NCBI GenBank assembly: GCA_015075405.1
Contig: JABTUK010000004.1
Location: forward strand, 930,001 to 994,000
Length of the DNA stretch: 64,000 nt
Origin: Anaerolineales bacterium
Lineage (GTDB): Bacteria > Chloroflexota > Anaerolineae > 4572-78 > J111
Reading direction: 5' to 3'
A program made the translations under genes and the position numbers. Below the pieces are notes generated by a model that worked only from the letters and a program-made list of their open reading frames with translations, did no database searches and was not told the origin of the DNA. This document shows, piece by piece, positions 1-8,371 of the stretch (position 1 is the stretch's first letter; every line of letters starts with the position of its first letter).

Positions 1-2
1 GT

Positions 3-31
3 TTGACAACTCACCCTGACTTGTTTATAGT
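3..31 (+). promoter_or_regulatory. Sigma-70-type promoter
   Basis: TTGACA at 3-8 and TATAGT at 26-31 are separated by 17 bases. It lies about 115 bases upstream of the metallopeptidase gene and is the only good promoter before it. The leader between is rich in iterated CCTCCA/CTTCC units. Confidence 0.6.
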
Positions 32-145
32 CTCTGTATTCGTAGCAAAAAAGGAAGTTGGCCGGAAGAAGATTTTTTCTTTTCCTCCAATCCTCCAGCC
101 TTCCATTCTTCTCCTCCAACTTCCCCTTAGCCGGGAGAAACATCC

Positions 146-1615
146 TTGCCTAAAAAATTTTTATTATCCCTGCTTCTGCCCCTGCTCTTTTTTTTGGGGC
201 TGCCCGGCCCGGCGCTGGCCCAGGGACCGTTTGACCAGGCAGCCGAGATTGACTGGCAAGAGTTACGCACCGACAAATTCATCATCGTCTACGCCGACAG
301 CGTCTCCGGCCTGGCCCGCTTCGACTGCTCCTGCGGCGTTGAAGAGGCTCAGCGTTACGCCGACTTTGTTGACGGCATTTACAGCGACCTCGTCGCCGTC
401 TTTGGCCTCGAAATCAAAACCCCCATCAACCTGCGCCTCTTTCCCACCGAAGAAAGCTACTACGAAGTCAACCCGCTGGCCCGCCAACTGACCGGCGTCA
501 TCGCCCACGCCCTCAACAGCCGCGACGAAATCGCCATCGCCCTGCCTCGCACCGAACGCTTGACCGAAGAAGAAATCGTCAACAACATCCGCCACGAATT
601 GACCCACTTCTTCGCCTCCTACCTATCCGACGGCAAATTGAAAGCCGGTTTTCAGGAGGGCATTGCCCAATACCTGGAAAAACCTACCGAGCGGGCCAAC
701 TACGACCCCGCTGTTTTAAAGCTGGCTTTTGAAGAGGGCCGCCTGCTGACCTGGTCCGAATTGGATGAAGCTGAGTCAGTCTACAGCGATCCGCAGGTGG
801 CCTACCCGCAAAGCCTGTCCATTGTCTCATTCCTGGTTGACCGCTACAGCCTGCCCACCTTTATCGAATTTCTCAAAGCCAGCGGCACCGAGCCGGGCTT
901 TCGCAGCGCCCTGCAAACCGCCTACGGCAAATCCGCCGACCAGCTTGAAACCGAGTGGCTGGCCTACCTGCCCGAATATTTCGACGGGCGCTGGCAAATC
1001 AACGCCATTTACAGCTACGACCTCAGCCGGGTGACGCAACTGGTCAACAAAGCGGCCTACAGCGATGCCGCCGCCGAGCTGGCCGAGATTGTGGCCCTGC
1101 TGGAGTCCACCAATCAGGTTGACACCCTGGCCGAAGCCGAAGCGCTGCTGGCCCGCGCTCATCAGGGCCAGGCCGCCGGGGCGCTGGCCGATGAGTCCCG
1201 CCAGGCGCTCCTGGCCGGCGACTATCCCCTGGCGATTGAAAAGGGCAACGCCGCCATCACCGCCTACGAGAGCCTAGGCTACCGCGAGCGCATCCCCGAA
1301 ATTCAGGTTTACATCCACCGGGCCGAATTGGGCCAGAACGCGCTCGACCAACTGGGTCGAGGCGAAACCTTATTAAGCTCGTTCCGGTTTATGGAAGCCG
1401 AAGACGAACTGCAACAAGCAACCATTTTGCTTCAATCCCTGGGCAATCAGGCCGAAGCCGAACGCGGCCAATCGCTGCTGGTCAAATCGGCCTGGCAGCA
1501 AAGCTTACTGGCCTATCTTTTGTTGGCCGTGGGGGCGACCCTCCTCATTTTTAACGCCCTGCGCCGTCTGATTCAGCGCGTCAGCGCCAATCCGCTGGAA
1601 GTGGAGTTCACATGA
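146..1615 (+). CDS. Secreted HExxH zinc metallopeptidase, membrane anchored
   Basis: Begins at a TTG (146) with a GGGAGA ribosome site about 7 bases upstream. The first 25 residues form a signal peptide ending ALAQ. HELTH at residues 150-154 with a glutamate at 171 fits a gluzincin zinc site (peptidase MA-like). The remainder is alpha-helical and Ala/Glu-rich, like TPR repeats, and a C-terminal hydrophobic segment (about 452-470) is followed by Arg, suggesting an extracytoplasmic enzyme tethered to the membrane. The stop overlaps the next start (ATGA), so the two genes are co-translated. The substrate is unknown. Confidence 0.8.
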   Translation: MPKKFLLSLLLPLLFFLGLPGPALAQGPFDQAAEIDWQELRTDKFIIVYADSVSGLARFDCSCGVEEAQRYADFVDGIYSDLVAVFGLEIKTPINLRLFPTEESYYEVNPLARQLTGVIAHALNSRDEIAIALPRTERLTEEEIVNNIRHELTHFFASYLSDGKLKAGFQEGIAQYLEKPTERANYDPAVLKLAFEEGRLLTWSELDEAESVYSDPQVAYPQSLSIVSFLVDRYSLPTFIEFLKASGTEPGFRSALQTAYGKSADQLETEWLAYLPEYFDGRWQINAIYSYDLSRVTQLVNKAAYSDAAAELAEIVALLESTNQVDTLAEAEALLARAHQGQAAGALADESRQALLAGDYPLAIEKGNAAITAYESLGYRERIPEIQVYIHRAELGQNALDQLGRGETLLSSFRFMEAEDELQQATILLQSLGNQAEAERGQSLLVKSAWQQSLLAYLLLAVGATLLIFNALRRLIQRVSANPLEVEFT

Positions 1616-3006
1616 GCCAATCCACTCCGCCTCCCTTGCTGCGCTCGCTGCAGCGGCTCCGTGGGGCCTTTTGGCGGCGGCGAGCCGCGCTATGGTTGGT
1701 GCGGGCCGTGTGGCTGGCGCTGCTGGTCCCTACGCTGTTTATGGCCGGTTATCTCTGGCTCGGCTGGCCGCCGGTGTGGTATTACTGGCTCAGCCCGATG
1801 CTGCTGGTCGGCTTTCTGGCCTTGTTATGGGCCTTGCGCCCCATCCGGCTAAAAAAAATGGCCGGGCGGCTCGACCGCCGCCTGGGGCTGCGCGCCCGTT
1901 TGATTACCGCCTTTGAAGTGGGCCAGGCCGCGCAAAGAACCAACCAGGCCGACAATTTGGTGGCGGAGCGCCTGTTGCAGGAAAGCGTCAATATTTTGAT
2001 TGACCTACGCCGCCACATCCGCGCTTTGGGCCGGGGCTTCTGGCTGGAATTGCAGGCGCTGATTGCCGTAGCCGCGCTGCTGGCCGCGCTGCTGATGCTC
2101 GACGCGCTGACGCCGCAGCTTCCCAATGCAACGGTGGTGGAGCTTCCCGCCAGTTGGCAAGAGCCGAAAGCTGAAGCCGTCCTGCCGCCCGACGCAGAAC
2201 TCTTCCCCCCGCCCTTTGCCCAGGAACCACAAATTCAGCGAGTTATGAGCCAGGAACAAACCCGGCAGGCGTTGGAAGCCCTGGCCGACGCACTGCGCGA
2301 CCAGGCCGTGACCCGCTCCATTGCCGAAGCGCTGGATCGGGGCGATTTGAGCGGCGCGGCGGAAGGCTTGCGCCGCCTGGCCGACCAGTTGGGCGAGCTG
2401 TCGGAACAGGCTCGGGGCGAGTTGGGGCAGGCTATGCAAGAAGCAGCGGAAAGTATGGGCGAAAACGCGCCGGGCTTGACCGGCCCGCTGCAATCCGGCA
2501 GCAATGCCCTGGAGCAAAATGATGTCCGCGCCGCCCAGCAGGCGTTGGAAGCTTTGGCCGAAGCCATCGAGTCGGCCCAGGACGCGCCCCAGGAATCAGC
2601 CCAGGCCCAGCCCGAAGGTAGCGGCCAGCCCCAGGAGAACAGCGGCGAGCCGCAGCCGGGCGAGGGCCAGGAGGAGGCGCAGGCAGGTCAAATTCCAGCG
2701 GACCAGCCGCAGGAAGGGCAAGGCTCCGGCGCGGGCAGCGGCGAAGAAGGCGAGGGCGGCGACCAGCCCGCCAGTGAGGAGGAGCGGCTGGGCGTCGAAG
2801 GCCAGCCCTTGGAATTGGAGAGTGACCCAGAGTCGGAAGAGCGCGTGCTACAGCCCGCCGAACTCGACGCGGAGGCAGGCGACGAAACCGCCGAAGATTC
2901 GCCGTTTGCCCGCCAAACAACCCATGCCAGCGGCGACCTCGGCCCCGACCCGCTGGCCTATCCCTGGCAAAAACGGGATGTGATTCGCCGCTATTTTACG
3001 CCATGA
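1612..3006 (+). CDS. Membrane protein with acidic Gln/Glu-rich cytoplasmic or periplasmic tail
   Basis: Two hydrophobic segments lie near residues 27-75 and a third near 143-163. A long region rich in Gln, Glu, Gly and Ala follows, with helical repeats around residues 220-320. The arrangement resembles the DUF4175-type proteins found near VWA/MoxR clusters, but I cannot assign a family firmly. The start overlaps the peptidase stop by 4 bases. The protein probably assists or organises the peptidase or the VWA system encoded at 5.3-12.2 kb. Confidence 0.7.
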   Translation: MSQSTPPPLLRSLQRLRGAFWRRRAALWLVRAVWLALLVPTLFMAGYLWLGWPPVWYYWLSPMLLVGFLALLWALRPIRLKKMAGRLDRRLGLRARLITAFEVGQAAQRTNQADNLVAERLLQESVNILIDLRRHIRALGRGFWLELQALIAVAALLAALLMLDALTPQLPNATVVELPASWQEPKAEAVLPPDAELFPPPFAQEPQIQRVMSQEQTRQALEALADALRDQAVTRSIAEALDRGDLSGAAEGLRRLADQLGELSEQARGELGQAMQEAAESMGENAPGLTGPLQSGSNALEQNDVRAAQQALEALAEAIESAQDAPQESAQAQPEGSGQPQENSGEPQPGEGQEEAQAGQIPADQPQEGQGSGAGSGEEGEGGDQPASEEERLGVEGQPLELESDPESEERVLQPAELDAEAGDETAEDSPFARQTTHASGDLGPDPLAYPWQKRDVIRRYFTP

Positions 3007-3189
3007 ACGACCGCCAACCGCCGCCAAAAAGATACGAGTATGTTCAATTTCAGTTGGAAATGGAGTCCAAAGCTTGCTTTGGCTTTTCCAAACCAAGGTT
3101 TGGACTCCAATTTCTACAATCAAAAGATGTGGTAGTCAACGGGGTTTCTAATGAAATGCTTTCGGCGGTCTGCCGTCGGTCGTCGGCGG

Positions 3190-3627
3190 TCACGCTTCGG
3201 CTTCGACCAGCCGCTTCAAATTCGCCAACCGCTTCTGGACGGTCATCCGGTTGCGGCCTAATTTTTGGGAGAGAAACATCAGCCAACCCTGGCCTTGAAA
3301 GGTGTGATCAATCCGCGCCGTACCTTGCTCAGTTGGCGTAATCGTCCAACGGCTGTCGCCGGCGATGCCCGTCGCCTGACCACGCCAGGTAATGCTTTTG
3401 CGCTGGGGGTCAAACTCCTTCACCGTGCCCAAGGCATCCAGGACCACCCCCGACCACGTTCTGACGGCCAGGATAAACTGCCAGCCCTGGCGGACCGGCC
3501 CCTCGGTGACAATTTTGATTTGCTGCGCCGGCGTGTACCATTCCGGCAGACGCTTTAAATCGGCCAGAACTTGCCAGGTTTGTTCCGGCGTGGCATTGAC
3601 TTCAATAGATTCAGTGGCGCTATGCAC
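3190..3627 (-). CDS. SRPBCC (START-like) family protein
   Basis: 145 residues beginning MHSATESIEVNATPEQTW, the usual first strand and helix of the polyketide cyclase/dehydrase group of helix-grip proteins, with the typical LADLKRLPEWY stretch. Such proteins bind hydrophobic ligands in a central cavity; the ligand cannot be read from sequence. It is encoded opposite to its neighbours and is followed on the right by the interrupted DUF2905 gene. Confidence 0.8.
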   Translation of the reverse strand: MHSATESIEVNATPEQTWQVLADLKRLPEWYTPAQQIKIVTEGPVRQGWQFILAVRTWSGVVLDALGTVKEFDPQRKSITWRGQATGIAGDSRWTITPTEQGTARIDHTFQGQGWLMFLSQKLGRNRMTVQKRLANLKRLVEAEA

Positions 3628-3700
3628 AGGCTAACCCTCGATTTTGATTTGAACTCAGATTAATCAGAAACGTCAAAACTGACAAATTGAGTGAGAAATT

Positions 3701-3742
3701 ATGGCTCCTATCGGCAAAGCAATTATCGGTTTCGGCGCAATT
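3701..3742 (+). pseudogene. 5' fragment of DUF2905 gene cut by the IS
   Basis: ATG at 3701 opens 14 codons (MAPIGKAIIGFGAI). They run straight into the left target duplication GCGCAATT (3735-3742). Joined to the sequence after the right duplication (from 4766) they give a continuous DUF2905-like N-terminus, MAPIGKAIIGFGAI then LIIVGLVIW. This is the original start of the gene now continued at 4751. Confidence 0.75.
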
Positions 3743-4757
3743 CGCTCATGTAGGTAAATAGGTGAAATGAGGTAGCATCAAAGTTCTCAAGAAGTCAGGA
3801 GTGACCCGTTTGAGATTATGAGACCACTCAAACATGGCCACATACTGAGCCAAGTTTTTTTGTGAACGCCGCGAAAGGGCCGTAGAAAGTTACGCAAGCC
3901 GGTCCAGATGCCTTCCATGGTGTTGCAATGGACTTCCCGGATACCATCACCATCGTCGTCCCGCGCCCATTCTTTCTGAGAGTGGCAGACCGTGCCGTGC
4001 CCCCGACCTGTTCCAGCGACCCGATTGTAGGCGTTACTCTCATCCGTGTAGAGGGTGGTGGTCGGCTCGGTCTTCTGTTCGACCTCAGGCTGAATGGTGG
4101 CTTGTTGGGTATCGTCACAGACCTCCAGTCGAATTTGACCAGCTTCACGCCCGACCACCCCAAACCGGAGGGCGGTCATTGGCCATCGTCCCTTTACCGG
4201 GTCGTTTGTTGGCTCGTCGGCGGGGGGTCATCAGGTCAACATGTTTGGTGCCTTTTCCCCGCATTTGGAACATTTCATCGGCTTCTGTCTCCTCATCAGT
4301 CAGAGCGGTGTCCGGTTTGTGTGCCAGTGCCAATTTTGAGCCGATGCCGGCGTTCCAACAGGGTTCATAGTCCACTTCAGTTCATCCGCTAAGTGGAGGT
4401 GGAAGTGCTTTGAGCCACCCCCCGCACGATCAGCACTATCTTCCGGCAGTCGTACTGGCTACCTTGCCAGACGGTGTCGGTGAAAAGATTAAAGACGTTG
4501 CCACAAATTCGACACCGGTAATCAAAAATGGGATCACGACGGCGGTCATGCGGTTTCTGGTCTGGCGGCAGGGCATGGCCCTGTTTACATTTCATCCCAT
4601 CAGGATGGAGCGTTTTCAACAGAAAGTTGTAACTTTCTTGCTCATCCAGCAAATCAGTTAGGGGAAAGCGCATGGCCATTGTCCATCTCCTATTTATGAC
4701 AAATTATGGTCAGAGTATACCATATTTCCCCTTTTCACCTAGAATCCTACATGAGCG
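3743..4757 (-). mobile_element. IS1595-type insertion sequence, 1015 bp, with terminal repeats
   Basis: The ends are inverted repeats: left CGCTCATGTAGG at 3743-3754 and its complement CCTACATGAGCG at 4746-4757. The match extends over 25 positions with 4 mismatches. Both flanks carry GCGCAATT (3735-3742 and 4758-4765), an 8-bp target duplication, as is usual for IS1595-family elements. Inside is a single leftward transposase, now frameshifted. Length and gene position fit a simple IS with no passenger genes. Confidence 0.85.
3787..4679 (-). pseudogene. IS1595-family transposase, frameshifted
   Basis: Read leftward from 4679, the N-terminal piece (to 4389) has a zinc ribbon (CKQGH and CRICG) and the FNLFTDTVW stretch of IS1595 transposases. 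A second piece (4375-4145) and a third (4179-3787) lie in two other frames. The third holds the YTDESNAY and HCNTMEGIW motifs of the ISXO2-like DDE domain. At least two frameshifts separate the pieces, so no full transposase is made and the element should be immobile unless helped in trans. Confidence 0.8.
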
Positions 4758-4948
4758 GCGCAATTTTGATTATCGTCGGGCTGGTTATCTGGCTGGCGGG
4801 CGACAAACTGAGCTGGTTTGGCCGCCTCCCCGGCGACATCCGCATCGAGCGGCCCGGCTTTAGCTGCTTCTTTCCTATCACCACGATGATTATCGTCAGC
4901 CTTGTCTTGAGTATTGTGCTGTCGCTGCTGAGCCGGTTTTTTAAGTAG
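4751..4948 (+). CDS. DUF2905 small membrane protein, N-terminus replaced by IS end
   Basis: Two transmembrane helices flank the RLPGDIRIE signature of DUF2905 proteins. The ATG used here lies in the last 7 bases of the IS inverted repeat (ATGAGCG), in frame with the remaining gene. The protein therefore starts MSGAI instead of the original MAPIGKAIIGFGAI and is 65 residues. Whether it is expressed depends on a promoter reading out of the IS. The function of the family is unknown. Confidence 0.7.
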   Translation: MSGAILIIVGLVIWLAGDKLSWFGRLPGDIRIERPGFSCFFPITTMIIVSLVLSIVLSLLSRFFK

Positions 4949-5022
4949 GGAGTAAGGAGCAAGAAGATTGCAGGTTATAACTATCCTTAAGACGCAACTA
5001 TTAAGTAATTTTCAAGGAGAAC

Positions 5023-5165
5023 ATGTCATTTCGACCGAAGGGAGAAATCCCTAGAGTCTCACTTTGCCAGCGTACATCTCAGGGATTTCTCGTCGTTCCT
5101 CCTCAAAACCTGTCCTGAGAACTTCCTGAGCTTGTCGAAGGGCTTGTCGAAGGATGACATGGTTT
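5023..5165. repeat. Palindromic intergenic repeat with CCTGAGCTTGTCGAAGG units
   Basis: The 4949-5331 gap holds no convincing gene. It contains TGTCATTTCGACCGAAGG, an inverted pair GAGAAATCCC/GGGATTTCTC (about 5040-5090), and CCTGAGCTTGTCGAAGG followed by a second GGCTTGTCGAAGG at 5126-5155. The 17-mer is a dispersed repeat that recurs at 34.8 kb and, degenerate, at 63.3 kb. A second palindromic stretch, GCACGCCCACGTGCC, lies near 5222. Confidence 0.7.
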
Positions 5166-5331
5166 TTGCTACAAGTTAAAAATGAAAACTCAGTAGATCC
5201 AATTTTCGAGGACGCGAAGCGGGCACGCCCACGTGCCGAACACCGCCGCACGTGGGCGTGCTAGCTCCTCAAATTTGGATCCACTAAAACTGCTTAAATC
5301 ATTACATTATTACGCATCACGCATCACATCC

Positions 5332-6342
5332 ATGCGCCTAAAAAACATCTTTAACCGTTCCCAAGAAACCAGCCTGCCGCTCTTTGATGAGGCTTTTTTG
5401 CGGCGGCTGGAGCGGCTCAGCTTTCGCACGGCTCCGGCCCTGCGCGGCTCTCCCCTGGGTGAGCGGCGCAGCCGCAACCTGCGCCCGGCCCTTGACTTCA
5501 GCGACCACCGGCCCTACTCCCACGGCGATGACCTGCGCCACGTGGATTGGAACGCCTATGGCCGCCATGAAGAATTATTTGTCAAGCTGGGCGAAGCCAC
5601 CCAGAGCGTCAGCATCCACATTTTGCTCGATTGCAGTCGTTCGATGGGCTGGACTCCTTCCAGCAAATCGGCCAAACGACCGGCCAGTTACAGCAAATGG
5701 GATGCCGCCCGGCGGCTGGCCGGGGCGTTGGGCTATCTGGGCCTGGCCGGCGGCGAGCGGGTCGAAATTACGCCGTTTGGACACACCCTGGCCGAAGGCT
5801 TTGGCCCGACGGAAGGAAAACGGCGCGTCATTCCGGTGTTAAAATTTTTATCAAGAACCACCCCCCTGCCGCCTGCCAAAGGAGAAACCGGCGGCGGCCT
5901 GGTTGCCAGCCTCAACAGCTATGCCCGCAGCCACCCCGGCGGCGGGCTGCTGGTCCTTATTTCAGACTTGTTGGATACTGTTTCCCCCCAGCCCTCCCTT
6001 GAAAAAGAGGAGATAAAAGGTGGGGGTGAGTTGGCTGAGAGCCTGCGTTATCTCATCCCGCCGCGCTGGCAGGTGCTGGTTGTCCACCTGCTGACCGAGG
6101 AAGAAGTCCAGCCAACCTTGACCGGCGACTACGACCTGCGGGATACCGAAACCGAGGAAAGTTTGCCGTTTCATTTGAATGACGCGGTGCTTACCCAATA
6201 CCGGCTGCGCGTCCGCACCTGGTGCGCCGAGTTACAATCGGCCTGCGCCCAGCGCGGGGCTACCTATGCCCGCGTTTTAGCCGAGTGGCCGCTGGAGCAG
6301 GCCGTAGTGCCCTACCTGCGCCAGCGAGGGGTCGTGTTATGA
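5332..6342 (+). CDS. DUF58 domain protein (VWA-like, MoxR-associated)
   Basis: The DUF58 core RPYSHGDDLRHVDWNAYGR near residue 70 is followed by a VWA-like segment with HILLDCSRSMGW (MIDAS-type DxSxS). I start at ATG 5332 because upstream codons run into intergenic repeat sequence. DUF58 proteins act with MoxR ATPases and VWA membrane proteins as chaperone or co-factor insertion systems. Here the DUF58, BatA-like, VWA and MoxR genes follow one another on the same strand. Confidence 0.85.
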   Translation: MRLKNIFNRSQETSLPLFDEAFLRRLERLSFRTAPALRGSPLGERRSRNLRPALDFSDHRPYSHGDDLRHVDWNAYGRHEELFVKLGEATQSVSIHILLDCSRSMGWTPSSKSAKRPASYSKWDAARRLAGALGYLGLAGGERVEITPFGHTLAEGFGPTEGKRRVIPVLKFLSRTTPLPPAKGETGGGLVASLNSYARSHPGGGLLVLISDLLDTVSPQPSLEKEEIKGGGELAESLRYLIPPRWQVLVVHLLTEEEVQPTLTGDYDLRDTETEESLPFHLNDAVLTQYRLRVRTWCAELQSACAQRGATYARVLAEWPLEQAVVPYLRQRGVVL

Positions 6343-6381
6343 ACTTTCTAATCTTAATCAGGGCAAGTCGGAACCAAAAAG

Positions 6382-6465
6382 CGTTCTCCCGCAAAGTCGC
6401 AAAGCCGCAAAGATTCTTAAAAAATTCTTCTTGGCGTTCTTGGCGGCTTTGCGAGCGATTTTTTC
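6382..6465. repeat. Inverted iterated repeat GCAAAGCCGCAAAG
   Basis: GCAAAGTCGCAAAGCCGCAAAG (in 7-base steps) at about 6391-6412 is answered by GGCGGCTTTGCGAG at about 6440-6455, forming a long imperfect hairpin in the 166-base gap between the DUF58 and BatA-like genes. It belongs to the iterated-heptamer hairpins seen throughout the window. Confidence 0.6.
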
Positions 6466-6508
6466 CGTTCCTATTGTCTCATTGGTTACGTCGGCGAGAG
6501 GTGCTCCG

Positions 6509-8371
6509 GTGACTTTTCTAGCTCAGGTTGCCGCCTGGGGGCTGCTGACCCTGCCCATCATTCTCATTCTGCACTTGCTGCGTAACCGGCGCGAGCAGCT
6601 TCCCATTTCCAGCTTGCGCTTATGGCGGGGCTTGCAGCAGAAAAAACACGGTTCGCTGCCGCGCAGTATTCCCCTCTCGGTGCTGCTGATGCTGCAACTA
6701 CTCATTGCCACAGCCCTTACCCTGGCCCTGGCCCGGCCGGTCTTTTCCTTTCTGCTCGACCAACCGCGCCAGACAATTTTCATTTTAGATACCACCACCA
6801 GCATGGCCGCGGTGGACACCGGCTCCGGGCAGTCGGTTCGCCGGTTTGACGCCGCCCGGCAGACTGTCCGAAATACAATTCAGGCCCTCGGCCAGCGCGA
6901 CGCTTTTGTTATCATTGGCCTCGGCCCGCAGCCCGAAGTGCTGCTGAGCGGCGAGGCCGAGCAAAAAACCCAGGCCCTTTTGGCCCTGGATAACCTGGTC
7001 CCCGGCGCAACCGGCGCTGACCTCCCAGCCGCCCTGACCCTGGCCAACGGCCTGCTCGACCCGAGCCGGCTCCAACAAATTATCGTCCTCACCGACGGCG
7101 CTTACACCGTTCCTTCCGAGTTGCTCCCCCCCATCTCCGCGCCTATTGACTGGCAAATTATCCCTTCCTCGCCTCCTCGCCTCTCCGCCCCTTCCAACCA
7201 AGCCCTGCTCAACGTCTCCAGCCGCACCCTGCCCGATGGCCGCCACCGTCTCTTCGCCAGAGTCATCAATTACAGTGACACCTCCGTCGCTCGAACCGTG
7301 CAGGTTTTTGCCGGGGAGCGCCTGTTTGACGAGACGGTAGTCCAACTCCAGCCGCAAGGAGAAAGCGCCCGCGTCTGGACTTTGCCCGCGCCGGTTGAAA
7401 CAGCCAGAGTAACCCTGGTTGAGCCGGACAGTTTGCCCCTCGACAACGAGGCCGAAGTGCTGCTGTTGGAAACGACTCGCCAGCGGGTGCTGCTGGTTTC
7501 TGACACGCCCGACACCCTCTCCCGCGCCCTCAGCGCCCAACCGGGCATCGAACTGACCGTTGACACGCCTGCCGGCCGCCGTTACGACTCGGCTGATTTT
7601 GACCTGACCGTATTTGAAGGAGTGGGGCTGCCGCTTGATCTGACCGCCTGGCCCGCCGGCAATCTGTGGGTCGTCAACCCGCCTTTGGGCCACCCCCTCC
7701 TGCCCGCCGACAACTTTAGCCGCAATCTCCGCCCCGACCCGGCCACCGGCTCGACCCTGCTGGCCGGGGCTGACCTGTCCGGCGTTTACTTCAACCGGGT
7801 ACTCCAGGTAACACTGCCGGAGTGGGCAGAGGTAGATTTACGGGCCTCTGCCGGCGGTCAACCGCTGATTTTCCACGGAACCACCCGCCGCAGCCAGATA
7901 GTCGTCTGGGCCTTTGATTTGGCCGCCAGCAATTTACCGGCCCGGCTGGCTTTGCCGCTGCTTACGGCCAACACCCTGCAAACGCTCCTCTCCCCAGCCC
8001 CGCAGCCGGTCGTTCCGCTAGGAGAACCGGTGGTCATCAATGGCAACTTCAGCATCGAAGTACCCGGCGGCCGCCGCCTGTCATCCCTGGAAGCTGAAGG
8101 GAGCAGCGGGATATTTACCCGGACCAAACTGCCGGGCCTCTACAAAATTTACAATGACCAGGGCGCTTTGGTGGCCGGCTTTGCCGTCCACGCCGGCTCA
8201 GCCCTGGAGTCAAACCTCGCCCCGCAGTTCCAACCTTCAACCTTCAACCTTCAACCTTCAACCTCCAACGCTCTGCCCCCCGAAATTGAGTATTACGAAA
8301 TCTGGCCCTGGTTGGCTGGATTGGTGGTGACGGTGGTCATGCTGGAAGGATGGTTGGCATGGCGGAAATAA
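6509..8371 (+). CDS. BatA-like membrane protein with VWA domain
   Basis: GTG at 6509 has GAGAGG 7 bases upstream; an earlier in-frame TTG would start inside a repeat. Two N-terminal helices (VAAWGLLTLPIILILHLL and LSVLLMLQLLIATALTLALA) bracket the R-rich loop typical of the BatA N-terminal domain. A VWA domain with IFILDTTTSMAA follows; its MIDAS is DTTTS rather than DxSxS. A last helix lies at the C-terminus. Just before it, a linker is encoded by five copies of AACCTTC-type heptamers (8229-8269). It overlaps the next gene. Confidence 0.8.
   Translation: MTFLAQVAAWGLLTLPIILILHLLRNRREQLPISSLRLWRGLQQKKHGSLPRSIPLSVLLMLQLLIATALTLALARPVFSFLLDQPRQTIFILDTTTSMAAVDTGSGQSVRRFDAARQTVRNTIQALGQRDAFVIIGLGPQPEVLLSGEAEQKTQALLALDNLVPGATGADLPAALTLANGLLDPSRLQQIIVLTDGAYTVPSELLPPISAPIDWQIIPSSPPRLSAPSNQALLNVSSRTLPDGRHRLFARVINYSDTSVARTVQVFAGERLFDETVVQLQPQGESARVWTLPAPVETARVTLVEPDSLPLDNEAEVLLLETTRQRVLLVSDTPDTLSRALSAQPGIELTVDTPAGRRYDSADFDLTVFEGVGLPLDLTAWPAGNLWVVNPPLGHPLLPADNFSRNLRPDPATGSTLLAGADLSGVYFNRVLQVTLPEWAEVDLRASAGGQPLIFHGTTRRSQIVVWAFDLAASNLPARLALPLLTANTLQTLLSPAPQPVVPLGEPVVINGNFSIEVPGGRRLSSLEAEGSSGIFTRTKLPGLYKIYNDQGALVAGFAVHAGSALESNLAPQFQPSTFNLQPSTSNALPPEIEYYEIWPWLAGLVVTVVMLEGWLAWRK
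8229..8269. repeat. Tandem heptamer AACCTTC inside the BatA-like gene
   Basis: About five steps of the 7-mer CAACCTT are read in frame as FQPSTFNLQPSTSN, in the linker before the C-terminal helix. Seven-base units shift phase each copy, so three units give the 7-residue protein repeat. Confidence 0.7.
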
